The notes under the pieces were generated by a model, which ran no database searches, was not told where the DNA came from, and saw only the letters and a list, made by a program, of their open reading frames with translations. A DNA stretch of 64,000 nt, taken from assembly GCF_029227915.1 (NCBI RefSeq), contig NC_079878.1, positions 33,011,501 through 33,075,500 of the forward strand, read 5' to 3'. This stretch comes from Hydractinia symbiolongicarpus (lineage: Eukaryota > Cnidaria > Hydrozoa > Anthoathecata > Hydractiniidae). Numbering within the stretch: position 1 is the stretch's first letter; every line of letters starts with the position of its first letter. The position numbers and the translations under genes are program-made. Below, one piece after another: positions 48,307 through 61,326 of this stretch.

Positions 48307-51300
48307 CTGGAAATGAGTTTACTCACAGGGTACTTTCTTTGTATACATTCGACTATACGTGCCAAGCCCGGGATTTACGGGAAATCGCGGGTTTTCGTTT
48401 GCCGGCGACTAAACTTCTTTCATTCAGCGTCTTATCAAAAATGAAAACATTTTTGAAAACTACAAGTCTCATGCGTTTTAGTGGTGAAAAAATAATTTAA
48501 AAAATCGTTCGGGAAATGAATTTACTCCCTGGGTACTTTCTTTGTATACTTTTGACTATACGGGCCAAATCGGGATTTACGGAAAATCGCGGGTTTTCGT
48601 TTGCCGGCGATTAAACTTCTTTTATTCAGCGTCTCATCAAAAATGAAAACATTTTTAAAAACTACAAGTCTTATGCGTTTTAGTGGTGAAAAAATAATTT
48701 AAAAAATCGTTCTGGAAATGAGTTTACTCACAGGGTACTTTCTTTGTATACATTCGACTATACGTGCCAAGCCCGGGATTTACGGGAAATCGCGGGTTTT
48801 CGTTTGCCGGCGATAAAACTTCTTTTATTCAGCGTCTCATCAAAAATGAAAACATTTTTAAAAACTACAAGTCTCATGCGTTTTAGTGGTGAAAAAATAA
48901 TTTAAAAAATCGTTCGGGAAATGAGTTTACTCCCTGGGTACTCTCTTTGTATACTTTTGACTATACGGGCCAGGCCGGGATTTACGGGAAATCGCGGGTT
49001 TCGTTTGCCGGCGATTAAACTTCTTTTATTCAGCGTCTCATCAAAAATGAAAACATTTTTAAAAACTACAAGTCTTATGCGTTTTAGTGGTGAAAAAATA
49101 ATTTAAAAAATCGTTCTGGAAATGAGTTTACTCCCTGGGTACTTTCTTTGTATACTTTTGACTATACGGGCCAAGTCGGGATTTACGGGATGTCGTGGGT
49201 TTTCGTTTGCCGGCGATTAAACTTCTTTTATTCAGCGTCTCATCAAAAATGAAAACATTTTTAAAAACTACAAGTCTTATGCGTTTTAGTGGTGAAAAAA
49301 TAATTTAAAAAATCGTTCTGGAAATGAGTTTACTCACAGGGTACTTTCTTTGTATACATTCGACTATACGGGCCAAGCCCGGGATTTACGGGAAATCGCG
49401 GGTTTTCGTTTGCCGGCGATTAAACTTCTTTTATTCAGCGTCTCATCAAAAATGAAAACATTTTTAAAAACTACAAGTCTTATGCGTTTTAGTGGGGAAA
49501 ATATAATTTAAAAAATCGTTCTGGAAATGAGTTTACTCCCTGGGTACTTTATTTGTATACTTTTGACTATACGGGCCGAGTCCGGGATTTAGGGAAATCG
49601 CAGGTTTTCGTTTGCCGGCGATTAAACTGCTTTTATTCAGCGTCTCATCAAAAATGAAAACATTTTTGAAAACTACAAGTCTTATGCGTTTTAGTGGTGA
49701 AAAAATAATTTAAAAAATCGTTCGGGAAATGATTTTACTCCCTTGGTACTTTCTTTGTATACTTTTGACTATACGGGCCAAGCCGAGATTTACGGGAAAT
49801 CGCGGGTTTTCGTTTGCCGGCGATTAAACTTCTTTTATTCAGCGTCTCATCAAAAATGTAAACATTTTTAAAAACTACAAGTCTCATGGGCTTTAGTGGT
49901 AAAAAAATAATTTAAAAAATCGTTCTGGAAATGAGTTTACTCACAGGGTACTTTCTTTGTATACATTCGACTATACGTGCCAAGCCCGGGATTTACGGGA
50001 AATCGCGGGTTTTCGTTTTCCAGCGATTAAACTTCTTTTATTCAGCGTCTCATCAAAAATGTAAACATTTTTAAAAACTACAAGTCTGATGCGTTTTAGT
50101 GGTGAAAAAATAATTTAAAAAATCGTTCTGGAAATGAGTTTACTCCCTGGGTACTTTCTTTGTATACATTCGACTATACGGGCCAAGCCCGGGATTTACG
50201 GGAAATCGCGGGTTTTCGTTTTCCGGCGATTAAACCTCTTTCATTAAGCGTGTCATCAAAAATGAAAACATTTTTGAAAACTACAAGTCTCATGCGTTTT
50301 AGTGTGGAAAAAAAATTTAAAAAATCGTTCGGAAAATGAGTTTACTCCCTGGGTACTTTCTTTGTATACATTCGACTATACGTGCCAAGCCCGGGATTTA
50401 CGGGAAATCGCGGGTTTTCGTTTGCCGGAGATTAAACTTCTTTTATTCAGCGTCTCATCAAAAATGTAAACATTTTTAAAAACTACAAGTCTGATGCGTT
50501 TTAGTGGTGAAAAAATAATTTAAAAAATCGTTCTGGAAATGAGTTTACTCACAGGGTACTTTCTTTGTATACATTCGACTATACGGGCCAAGCCCGGGAT
50601 TAACGGGAAATCGCGGGTTTTCGTTTTCCGGCGATTAAACCTCTTTCATTAAGCGTGTCATCAAAAATGAAAACATTTTTGAAAACTACAAGTCTCATGC
50701 GTTTTAGTGTTGAAAAAAAAATTTAAAAAATCGTTCGGGAAATGAGTTTACTCCCTGTGTACTTTCTTTGTATACATTCGACTATACGGGCCAAGCCGGG
50801 ATTTACGGGAAATCGCGGGTTTTCGTTTGCCGGCGATTAAACTTCTTTTATTCAGCGTCTCATCAAAAATGAAAACATTTTTAAAAACTACAAGTCTTAT
50901 GCGTTTTAGTGGTGAAAATAATAATTTAAAAAATCGTTCTGGAAATGAGTTTACTCACAGGGTACTTTCTTTGTATACATTCGACTATACGGGCCAAGCC
51001 GGGATTTACGGGAAATCGCGGGTTTTCGTTTGCCGGCGATTAAACTTCTTTTATTCAGCGTCTCATCAAAAATGAAAACATTTTTAAAAACTACAAGTAT
51101 TATGCGTTTTAGTGGTGAAAAAATAATTTAAAAAATCGTTCTGGAAATGAGTTTACTCACAGGGTACTTTCTTTGTATACATTCGACTATACGTGCCAAG
51201 CCCGGGATTTACGGGAAATCGCGGGTTTTCGTTTGCCGGCGATTAAACTTCTTTTATTCAGCGTCTTATCAAAAATGAAAACATTTCTGAAAACTACAAG

Positions 51301-52151
51301 TCTCATGCTTTTAGTGGTGAAAAAATAATTTAAAAAATCGTTCGGGAAATGAATTTACTCCCTGGGTACTTTCTTTGTATACTTTTGACTATACGGGCCA
51401 AATCGGGATTTACGGAAAATCGCGGGTTTTCGTTTGCCAGCGATTAAACTTCTTTTATTCAGCGTCTCATCAAAAATGAAAACATTTTTAAAAACTACAA
51501 GTCTTATGCGTTTTAGTGGTGAAAAAATAATTTAAAAAATCGTTCTGGAAATGAGTTTACTCACAGGGTACTTTCTTTGTATACATTCGACTATACGTGC
51601 CAAGCCCGGGATTTACGGGAAATCGCGGGTTTTCGTTTGCCGGAGATTAAACTTCTTTTATTCAGCGTCTTATCAAAAATGAAAACATTTTTAAAAACTA
51701 CAAGTCTCATGCGTTTTATTGGTGAAAAAATAATTTAAAAAATCGTTCGGGAAATGAATTTACTCCCTGGGTACTTTCTTTGTATACTTTTGACTATACG
51801 GGCCAAATCGGGATTTACGGAAAATCGCGGGTTTTCGTTTGCCGGCGATTAAACTTCTTTTATTCAGCGTCTCATCAAAAATGAAAACATTTTTAAAAAC
51901 TACAAGTCTTATGCGTTTTAGTGGGGAAAATATAATTTAAAAAATCGTTCTGGAAATGAGTTTACTCCCTGGGTACTTTCTTTGTATACTTTTGACTATA
52001 CGGGCCAATCCGGGATTTACGGGAAATCGCGGGTTTTCGTTTGCCGGCGATTAAACTTCTTTTATTCAGCGTCTCATCAAAAATGAAAACATTTTTAAAA
52101 ACTAAAAGTCTCATGGGCTTTAGTGGTGAAAAAATAATTTAAAAAATCGTT
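48307..52151. repeat. Nineteen-monomer segmental duplication (3.84 kb), copy 1
   Basis: Markers shared with the next 3.5 kb in the same order: CGGCGATAAAAC (48,808 and 52,652), GGGTACTCTCTTTG (48,941 and 52,785), GTGTGGAAAAAAAATTT (50,305 and 53,810), ACAAGTATTATGCG (51,097 and 54,601), TTTTATTGGTG (about 51,716 and 55,221), CCAATCCGGG (about 51,998 and 55,503) and ACTAAAAGTCTCATGGG (52,101 and 55,606). The offset is 3,844 bp at first and 3,504-3,505 bp after two deletions in copy 2. The segment reuses 49-51 kb monomer series seen at 33-38 kb. Confidence 0.88.
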
Positions 52152-55100
52152 CTGGAAATGAGTTTACTCACAGGGTAATTTCTTTGTATACATTCGACTA
52201 TACGTGCCAAGCCGGGATTTACGGGAAATCGCGGGTTTTCGTTTGCCGGCGACTAAACTTCTTTTATTCAGCGTCTTATCAAAAATGAAAACATTTTTGA
52301 AAACTACAAGTCTCATGCGTTTTAGTGGTGAAAAAATAATTTAAAAAATCGTTCGGGAAATGAATTTACTCCCTGGGTACTTTCTTTGTATACTTTTGAC
52401 TATACGGGCCAAATCGGGATTTACGGAAAATCGCGGGTTTTCGTTTGCCGGCGATTAAACTTCTTTTATTCAGCGTCTCATCAAAAATGAAAACATTTTT
52501 AAAAACTACAAGTCTTATGCGTTTTAGTGGTGAAAAAATAATTTAAAAAATCGTTCTGGAAATGAGTTTACTCACAGGGTACTTTCTTTGTATACATTCG
52601 ACTATACGTGCCAAGCCCGGGATTTACGGGAAATCGCGGGTTTTCGTTTGCCGGCGATAAAACTTCTTTTATTCAGCGTCTCATCAAAAATGAAAACATT
52701 TTTAAAAACTACAAGTCTCATGTGTTTTAGTGGTGAAAAAATAATTTAAAAAATCGTTCGGGAAATGAGTTTACTCCCTGGGTACTCTCTTTGTATACTT
52801 TTGACTATACGGGCCAGGCCGGGATTTACGGGAAATCGCGGGTTTCGTTTGCCGGCGATTAAACTTCTTTTATTCAGCGTCTCATCAAAAATGAAAACAT
52901 TTTTAAAAACTACAAGTCTTATGCGTTTTAGTGGTGAAAAAATAATTTAAAAAATCGTTCTGGAAATGAGTTTACTCCCTGGGTACTTTCTTTGTATACT
53001 TTTGACTATACGGGCCAAGTCGGGATTTACGGGATATCGTGGGTTTTCGTTTGCCGGCGATTAAACTTCTTTTATTCAGCGTCTCATCAAAAATGAAAAC
53101 ATTTTTAAAAACTACAAGTCTTATGCGTTTTAGTGGTGAAAAAATAATTTAAAAAATCGTTCTGGAAATGAGTTTACTCACAGGGTACTTTCTTTGTATA
53201 CATTCGACTATACGGGCCAAGCCCGGGATTTACGGGAAATCGCGGGTTTTCGTTTGCCGGCGATTAAACTTCTTTTATTCAGCGTCTCATCAAAAATGAA
53301 AACATTTTTAAAAACTACAAGTCTTATGCGTTTTAGTGGGGAAAATATAATTTAAAAAATCGTTCTGGAAATGAGTTTACTCCCTGGGTACTTTATTTGT
53401 ATACTTTTGACTATACGGGCCGAGTCCGGGATTTAGGGAAATCGCAGGTTTTCGTTTGCCGGCAATTAAACTGCTTTTATTCAGCGTCTCATCAAAAATG
53501 AAAACATTTTTGAAAACTACAAGTCTTATGCGTTTTAGTGGTGAAAAAATAATTTAAAAAATCGTTCGGGAAATGATTTTACTCCCTTGGTACTTTCTTT
53601 GTATACTTTTGACTATACGGGCCAAGCCGAGATTTACGGGAAATCGCGGGTTTTCGTTTGCCGGCGATTAAACTTCTTTTATACGTGCCAAGCCCGGGAT
53701 TTACGGGAAATCGCGGGTTTTCGTTTTCCAGCGATTAAACTTCTTTTATTCAGCGTCTCATCAAAAATGTAAACATTTTTAAAAACTACAAGTCTCATGC
53801 GTTTTAGTGTGGAAAAAAAATTTAAAAAATCGTTCGGAAAATGAGTTTACTCCCTGGGTACTTTCTTTGTATACATTCGACTATACGTGCCAAGCCCGGG
53901 ATTTACGGGAAATCGCGGGTTTTCGTTTGCCGGCGATTAAACTTCTTTTATTCAGCGTCTCATCAAAAATGTAAACATTTTTAAAAACTACAAGTCTGAT
54001 GCGTTTTAGTGGTGAAAAAATAATTTAAAAAATCGTTCTGGAAATGAGTTTACTCACAGGGTACTTTCTTTGTATACATTCGACTGTACGGGCCAAGCCC
54101 GGGATTTACGGGAAATCGCGGGTTTTCGTTTTCCGGCGATTAAACCTCTTTCATTAAGCGTGTCATCAAAAATGAAAACATTTTTGAAAACTACAAGTCT
54201 CAAGCGTTATAGTGTTGAAAAAAAAATTTAAAAAATCGTTCGGGAAATGAGTTTACTCCCTGGGTACTTTCTTTGTATACATTCGACTATACGGGCCAAG
54301 CCGGGATTTACGGGAAATCGCGGGTTTTCGTTTGCCGGCGATTAAACTTCTTTTATTCAGCGTCTCATCAAAAATGAAAACATTTTTAAAAACTACAAGT
54401 CTTATGCGTTTTAGTGGTGAAAAAATAATTTAAGAAATCGTTCTGGAAATGAGTTTACTCACAGGGTACTTTCTTTGTATACATTCGACTATACGGGCCA
54501 AGCCGGGATTTACGGGAAATCGCGGGTTTTCGTTTGCCGGCGATTAAACTTCTTTTATTCAGCGTCTCATCAAAAATGAAAACATTTTTAAAAACTACAA
54601 GTATTATGCGTTTTAGTGGTGAAAAAATAATTTAAAAAATCGTTCTGGAAATGAGTTTACTCACAGGGTACTTTCTTTGTATACATTCGACTATACGTGC
54701 CAAGCCCGGGATTTACGGGAAATCGCGGGTTTTCGTTTGCCGGCGATTAAACTTCTTTTATTCAGCGTCTTATCAAAAATGAAAACATTTCTGAAAACTA
54801 CAAGTCTCATGCGTTTTAGTGGTGAAAAAATAATTTAAAAAATCGTACGGGAAATGAATTTACTCCCTGGGTACTTTCTTTGTATACTTTTGACTATACG
54901 GGCCAAATCGGGATTTACGGAAAATCGCGGGTTTTCGTTTGCCAGCGATTAAACTTCTTTTATTCAGCGTCTCATCAAAAATGAAAACATTTTTAAAAAC
55001 TACAAGTCTTATGCGTTTTAGTGGTGAAAAAATAATTTCAAAAATCGTTCTGGAAATGAGTTTACTCACAGGGTACTTTCTTTGTATACATTCGACTATA

Positions 55101-55656
55101 CGTGCCAAGCCCGGGATTTACGGGAAATCGCGGGTTTTCGTTTGCCGGCGATTAAACTTCTTTTATTCAGCGTCTTATCAAAAATGAAAACATTTTTAAA
55201 AACTACAAGTCTCATGCGTTTTATTGGTGAAAAAATAATTTAAAAAATCGTTCGGGAAATGAATTTACTCCCTGGGTACTTTCTTTGTATACTTTTGACT
55301 ATACGGGCCAAATCGGGATTTACGGAAAATCGCGGGTTTTCGTTTGCCGGCGATTAAACTTCTTTTATTCAGCGTCTCATCAAAAATGAAAACATTTTTA
55401 AAAACTACAAGTCTTATGCGTTTTAGTGGGGAAAATATAATTTAAAAAATCGTTCTGGAAATGAGTTTACTCCCTGGGTACTTTCTTTGTATACTTTTGA
55501 CTATACGGGCCAATCCGGGATTTACGGGAAATCGCGGGTTTTCGTTTGCCGGCGATTAAACTTCTTTTATTCAGCGTCTCATCAAAAATGAAAACATTTT
55601 TAAAAACTAAAAGTCTCATGGGCTTTAGTGGTGAAAAAATAATTTAAAAAATCGTT
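52152..55656. repeat. Nineteen-monomer segmental duplication, copy 2 with two deletions
   Basis: This is colinear with copy 1 but about 340 bp shorter. One loss is 136 bp at 53,680/53,681 and does not respect the monomer length; a second of about 203 bp (one monomer) lies shortly after, before 53,810. The remainder follows copy 1 with scattered differences (for example CTCAAGCGTTATAG at about 54,200, TTTAAGAAATCG at about 54,431 and TTTCAAAAATCG at about 55,038). Confidence 0.88.
53671..53690. other. Non-monomeric deletion junction (136 bp lost, 3 bp microhomology)
   Basis: AACTTCTTTT (53,671-53,680) is followed directly by ATACGTGCCA. In the parallel copy, bases 49,837-49,972 separate these words. 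TAT is present at both edges (TTTTATTC on the left, CTATACGTG on the right), so the joint has 3 bp of ambiguity. The result is a monomer fused from the GC-rich half of one unit and the core of the next. Confidence 0.88.
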
Positions 55657-56871
55657 CTGGAAATGAGTTTACTCACAGGGTAATTTCTTTGTATACATTC
55701 GACTATACGTGCCAAGCCCGGGATTTACGGGAAATCGCGGGTTTTCGTTTGCCGGCGATTAAACTTCTTTCATTCAGCGTCTCATCAAAAATGTAAACAT
55801 TTTTAAAAACTACAAGTCTGATGCGTTTTAGTGGTGAAAAAATAATTTAAAAAATCGTTCTGGAAATGAGTTTACTCACAGGGTACTTTCTTTGTATACA
55901 TTCGACTATACGTGCCAAGCCCGGGATTTACGGGAAATCGCGGGTTTTCGTTTGCCGGCGATTAAACTTCTTTTATTCAGCGTCTTATCAAAAATGAAAA
56001 CATTTTTGAAAACTACAAGTCTCATGCGTTTTAGTGGTGAAAAAATAATTTAAAAAATCGTTCGGGAAATGAATTTACTCCCTGGGTACTTTCTTTGTAT
56101 ACTTTTGACTATACGGGCCAAATCGGGATTTACGGAAAATCGCGGGTTTTCGTTTGCCGGCGATTAAACTTCTTTTATTCAGCGTCTCAACAAAAATGAA
56201 AACATTTTTAAAAACTACAAGTCTTATGCGTTTTAGTGGGGAAAATATAATTTAAAAAATCGTTCTGGAAATGAGTTTACTCCCTGGGTACTTTCTTTGT
56301 ATACTTTTAACTATACGGGCCGAGTCCGGGATTTAGGGAAATCGCAGGTTTTCGTTTGCCGGCGATTAAACTGCTTTTATTCAGCGTCTCATCAAAAATG
56401 AAAACATTTTTGAAAACTACAAGTCTGATGCGTTTTAGTGGTGAAAAAATAATTTATAAAATCGTTCGGGAAACGATTTTACTCCCTGGGTACTTTCTTT
56501 GTATGCTTTTGACTATACGGGCCAATCCGGGATTTACGGGAAATCGCGGGTTTTCGTTTGCCGGCGATTAAACTTCTTTTATTCAGCGTCTCATCAAAAA
56601 TGAAAACATTTTTAAAAACTAAAAGTCTCATGGGCTTTAGTGGTGAAAAAATAATTTAAAAAATCGTTCTGGAAATGAGTTTACCCACAGGGTAATTTCT
56701 TTGTATACATTCGACTATACGTGCCAAGCCCGGGGTTTACGGGAAATCGCGGGTTTTCGTTTGCCGGCGATTAAACTTCTTTCATTCAGCGTCTCATCAA
56801 AAATGTAAACATTTTTAAAAACTACAAGTCTGATGCGTTTTAGTGGTGAAAAAATAATTTAAAAAATCGTT
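55657..56871. repeat. Satellite segment, six monomers, linking the 3.84 kb and 12-monomer repeats
   Basis: CACAGGGTAATTTC monomers occur at 55,657 and 56,669, and the CCAATCCGGG/ACTAAAAGTC monomers before each are likewise 1,012 bp apart, so a dimer is repeated at five-monomer spacing. Between them are GTGCCAAGCCC, CCAAATCGGG and CCGAGTCCGGG types. Private changes include GAAACGATTTTAC (56,470), TTTGTATGCTTTTG (about 56,500) and TTTACCCACAGGG (56,680). Confidence 0.82.
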
Positions 56872-59302
56872 CTGGAAATGAGTTTACTCCCTGGGTACTT
56901 TCTTTGTATACTTTTGACTATACGGGCCGAGTCCGGGATTTACGGGAAATCGCGGATTTTCGTTTGCCAGCGATTAAACTTCTTTTATTCAGCGTCCCAT
57001 CAAATATGAAAATATCTTTGAAAACTACAAATCTCATGCGTTTAGTGGTAAAAAAATAATATAAAAAATCGTTCGGGAAATGAGTTTACTCCCTGGGTAC
57101 TTTCTTTGTATACTTTTGACTATACGGGCCAAGCCCGGGATTTACGGAAAATCGCGGGTTTTCGTTTGCCGGCGATTAAACTTCTTTTATTCAGCGTCTC
57201 ATCAAAAATGAAAACATTTTTAAAAACTACAAGTCTTATGCGTTTTAGTGGTGAAAAAATAATTTAAAAAATCGTTCTGGAAATGAGTTTACTCCCTGGG
57301 TACTTTCTTTGTATACTTTTGACTATACGGGCCGAGTCCGGGATTTAGGGGAAATCGCGGATTTTCGTTTGCCGGCGATTAAACTTCTTTTATTCAGCGT
57401 CCCATCAAATATGAAAATATTTTTGAAAACTACAAGTCTCATGCGTTTAGTGGTAAAAAAATAATATAAAAAATCGTTCGGGAAATGAGTTTACTCCCTG
57501 GGTACTTTCTTTGTATACTTTTGACTATACGGGCCAAGCCCGGGATTTACGGGAAATCGCGGGTTTTCGTTTGCCGGCGATTAAACTTCTTTTATTCAGC
57601 GTCTCATCAAAAATGAAAACATTTTTAAAAACTACAAGTCTTATGCGTTTCAGTGGTGAAAAAATAATTTAATAAATCGTTCTGGAAATGAGTTTACTCC
57701 CTGGGTACTTTCTTTGTATACTTTTGACTATACGGGCCGAGTCCGGGGTTTAGGGAAATCGCAGGTTTTCGTTTGCCGGCGATTAAACTTCTTTTATTCA
57801 GCGTTTCATCAAAAATGAAAACATTTTTAAAAACTACAAGTCTTATGCGTTTTAGTGGTGAAAAAATAATTTAAAAAATCGTTCTGGAAATGAGTTTACT
57901 CACAGGGTACTTTCTTTGTATACATTCGACTATACGTGCCAAGCCCGGGATTTACGAGAAATCGCGGGTTTTCGTTTGCCGGCGATTAAACTTCTTTTAT
58001 TCTGCGTCTCATCAAAAATGAAAACATTTTTGAAAACTACAAGTCTCATGCGTTTTAGTGGTGAAAAAATAATTTAAAAAATTGTTCGGGAAATGAGTTT
58101 ATTCCCTGGGTACTTTCTTTGTATACTTTTGACTATATGGGCCAAGCCGGGATTTACGGGAAATCTCGAGTTTTCGTTTGCCGGCGATTAAACTTCTTTT
58201 ATTCAGCGTCTCATCAAAAATGAAAACATTTTTAAAAACTACAAGTCTTATGCGTTTTAGTGGTGAAAAAATAATTTAAAAAATCGTTCTGGAAATGAGT
58301 TTACTCACAGGGTACTTTCTTTGTATACTTTTGACTATACGGGCCGAGTCCGGGATTTAGGGGAAATCGCGGATTTTCGTTTGCCGGCGATTAAACTTCT
58401 TTTATTCAGCGTCCCATCAAATATGAAAATATTTTTGAAAACTACAAGTCTCATGCGTTTAGTGGTAAAAAAATAATATAAAAAATCGTTCGGGAAATGA
58501 GTTTACTCCCTGGGTACTTTCTTTGTATACTTTTGACTATACGGGCCAAGCCCGGGATTTACGGGAAATCGCGGGTTTTCGTTTGCCGGCGATTAAACTT
58601 CTTTTATTCAGCGTCTCATCAAAAATGAAAACATTTTTAAAAACTACAAGTCTTACGCGTTTCAGTGGTGAAAAAATAATTTAATAAATCGTTCTGGAAA
58701 TGAGTTTACTCCCTGGGTACTTTCTTTGTATACTTTTGACTATACGGGCCAAGCCCGGGATTTACGGGAAATTGCGGGTTTTCGTTTGCCGGCGATTAAA
58801 CTTCTTTAATTCAGCGTCTCATCAAAAATGAAAACATTTTTAAAAACTACAAGTCTTATGTGTTTTAGTGGTGAAAAAATAATTTAAAAACTCGTTCTGG
58901 AAATGAGTTTACTTCCTGGGTACTTTCTTTGTATACTTTTGACTATACGGGCCGAGTCCGGGATTTACGGGAAATCGCAGGTTTTCGTTTGCCGGTGATT
59001 AAACTGCTTTTATTCAGCGTCTCATCAAAAATGAAAACATTCTTGAAAACTACAAGTCTGATGCGTTTTAGTGGTGAAAAAATAATTTAAAAAATCGTTC
59101 TGGAAATGAGTTTACTCACAGGGTACTTTCTTTGTATACATTTGACTATACGGGCCAAGCCCGGGATTTACGGGAAATCGCGGGTTTTCATTTTCCGGCG
59201 ATTAAACCTCCTTCATTAAGCGTGTCATCAAAAATGAAAACATTTTTGAAAACTACAAGTCTCATGCGTTTTAGTGGTGAAAAAATAATTTAAAAAATCG
59301 TT
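56872..59302. repeat. Twelve-monomer unit (2,431 bp)
   Basis: The start is 2,431 bp before a similar start at 59,303; GAAAATATCTTTG occurs at about 57,009 and 59,440. Content: a two-monomer lead (56,872-57,276), one full five-monomer unit B-C-D-E-A (57,277-58,288), then B, C, a modified D (CCAAGCCCGGG, GAAATTGCGGG) and two different monomers (about 58,897-59,302, with ACTCGTTCTGG, CTTCCTGGG and CCTCCTTCATTAAG). Its first part is repeated in the following block, where the five-monomer unit is amplified. Confidence 0.85.
57277..58288. repeat. Five-monomer higher-order unit (1,012 bp), isolated early copy
   Basis: Same order as the tandem copies to the right. B is CCGAGTCCGGG with TTTAGGGGAAATCG and CCCATCAAATATG. 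C is TTTAGTGGTAAAAAAATAATAT then CCAAGCCCGGG. D is TTTCAGTGG, TTTAATAAATCG and CCGGGGTTTAGGG. E is CACAGGG, GTGCCAAGCCC and TTACGAGAAATCG. A is AAATTGTTCGGG with AAATCTCGAG. A carries TTTATTCCC here but TTTAATCCC in the later copies, and B has CCCTGGG, so this copy lies outside the homogenised tract. Confidence 0.9.
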
Positions 59303-59707
59303 CGGGAAATGAGTTTACTCCCTGGGTACTTTCTTTGTATACTTTTGACTATACGGGCCGAGTCCGGGATTTACGGGAAATCGCGGATTTTCGTTTGCCG
59401 GCGATTAAACTTCTTTTATTCAGCGTCCCATCAAATATGAAAATATCTTTGAAAACTACAAGTCTCATGCGTTTAGTGGTAAAAAAATAATATAAAAAAT
59501 CGTTCGGGAAATGAGTTTACTCCCTGGGTACTTTCTTTGTATACTTTTGACTATACGGGCCAAGCCCGGGATTTACGGAAAATCGTGGGTTTTCGTTTGC
59601 CGGCGATTAAACTTCTTTTATTCAGCGTCTCATCAAAAATGAAAACATTTTTAAAAACTACAAGTCTTATGCGTTTTAGTGGTGAAAAAATAATTTAAAA
59701 AATCGTT
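59303..59707. repeat. Two-monomer lead before the five-monomer tandem tract
   Basis: A CCGAGTCCGGG/CGGATTTTCG monomer with GAAAATATCTTTG is followed by a TTTAGTGGTAAAAAAATAATAT/CCAAGCCCGGG monomer with ACGGAAAATCGTGGG. This pair matches 56,872-57,276 (+2,431 bp), and a third lead starts at 63,755, directly after the four tandem five-monomer units. Confidence 0.83.
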
Positions 59708-60719
59708 CTGGAAATGAGTTTACTCCCTGGGTACTTTCTTTGTATACTTTTGACTATACGGGCCGAGTCCGGGATTTAGGAGAAATAGCGGATTTTCGTT
59801 TGCCGGCGATTAAACTTCTTTTATTCAGCGTCCCATCAAATATGAAAATATTTTTGAAAACTACAAGTCTCATGCGTTTAGTGGTAAAAAAATAATATAA
59901 AAAATCGTTCGGGAAATGAGTTTACTCCCTGGGTACTTTCTTTGTATACTTTTGACTATACGGGCCAAGCCCGGGATTTACGGGAAATCGCGGGTTTTCG
60001 TTTGCCGGCGATTAAACTTCTTTTATTCAGCGTCTCATCAAAAATGAAAACATTTTTAAAAACTACAAGTCTTATGCGTTTCAGTGGTAAAAAAATAATT
60101 TAATAAATCGTTCTGGAAATGAGTTTACTCCCTGGGTACTTTCTTTGTATACTTTTGACTATACGGGCCGAGTCCGGGGTTTAGGGAAATCGCAGGTTTT
60201 CGTTTGCCGGCGATTAAACTTCTTTTATTCAGCGTTTCATCAAAAATGAAAACATTTTTAAAAACTACAAGTCTTATGCGTTTTAGTGGTGAAAAAATAA
60301 TTTAAAAAATCGTTCTGGAAATGAGTTTACTCACAGGGTACTTTCTTTGTATACATTCGACTATACGTGCCAAGCCCGGGATTTACGAGAAATCGCAGGT
60401 TTTCGTTTGCCGGCGATTAAACTTCTTTTATTCTGCGTCTCATCAAAAATGAAAACATTTTTGAAAACTACAAGTCTCATGCGTTTTAGTGGTGAAAAAA
60501 TAATTTAAAAAATTGTTCGGGAAATGAGTTTAATCCCTGGGTACTTTCTTTGTATACTTTTGACTATACGGGCCAAGCCGGGATTTACGGGAAATCTCGA
60601 GTTTTCGTTTGCCGGCGATTAAACTTCTTTTATTCAGCGTCTCATCAAAAATGAAAACATTTTTAAAAACTACAAGTCTTATGCGTTTTAGTGGTGAAAA
60701 AATAATTTAAAAAATCGTT

Positions 60720-60921
60720 CTGGAAATGAGTTTACTCACAGGGTACTTTCTTTGTATACTTTTGACTATACGGGCCGAGTCCGGGATTTAGGGGAAATCG
60801 CGGATTTTCGTTTGCCGGCGATTAAACTTCTTTTATTCAGCGTCCCATCAAATATGAAAATATTTTTGAAAACTACAAGTCTCATGCGTTTAGTGGTAAA
60901 AAAATAATATAAAAAATCGTT
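60720..60921. repeat. Monomer B of the five-monomer unit
   Basis: 202 bp. CTGG start, CACAGGG combined with TACTTTTGAC (a mixed haplotype: CACAGGG usually goes with TACATTCGAC), CCGAGTCCGGG core, TTTAGGGGAAATCG, CCCATCAAATATG, and a shortened CATGCGTTTAGTGGTAAAAAAA tail leading to AATAATATAAAA. Confidence 0.9.
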
Positions 60922-61124
60922 CGGGAAATGAGTTTACTCCCTGGGTACTTTCTTTGTATACTTTTGACTATACGGGCCAAGCCCGGGATTTACGGGAAAT
61001 CGCGGGTTTTCGTTTGCCGGCGATTAAACTTCTTTTATTCAGCGTCTCATCAAAAATGAAAACATTTTTAAAAACTACAAGTCTTATGCGTTTCAGTGGT
61101 GAAAAAATAATTTAATAAATCGTT
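60922..61124. repeat. Monomer C of the five-monomer unit
   Basis: 203 bp. CGGG start, CCCTGGG, TACTTTTGAC, CCAAGCCCGGG core, CTCATCAAAAATG, CTTATGCG, TTTCAGTGGTG and the altered tail TTTAATAAATCG. The tail contains AATAAA, which I do not interpret as a polyadenylation signal in this context. Confidence 0.9.
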
Positions 61125-61326
61125 CTGGAAATGAGTTTACTCCCTGGGTACTTTCTTTGTATACTTTTGACTATACGGGCCGAGTCCGGGGTTTAGGGAA
61201 ATCGCAGGTTTTCGTTTGCCGGAGATTAAACTTCTTTTATTCAGCGTTTCATCAAAAATGAAAACATTTTTAAAAACTACAAGTCTTATGCGTTTTAGTG
61301 GTGAAAAAATAATTTAAAAAATCGTT
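61125..61326. repeat. Monomer D of the five-monomer unit
   Basis: 202 bp. CTGG start, CCCTGGG, TACTTTTGAC, CCGAGTCCGGGG followed by TTTAGGGAAATCGCAGG, CCGGAGATT (CCGGCGATT in the first tandem unit), GCGTTTCATC, and CTTATGCG. Confidence 0.9.

Noticed and set aside
60783-60800. TTTAGGG and TTAGGG telomere-like words
   Set aside because: They occur singly in the GATTTAGGG variant core and are never in tandem, so this is chance.
61105-61122. AATAAA in TTTAATAAATCG monomers as a polyadenylation signal
   Set aside because: A single-base variant of the A-rich tail; no gene upstream and no downstream element.
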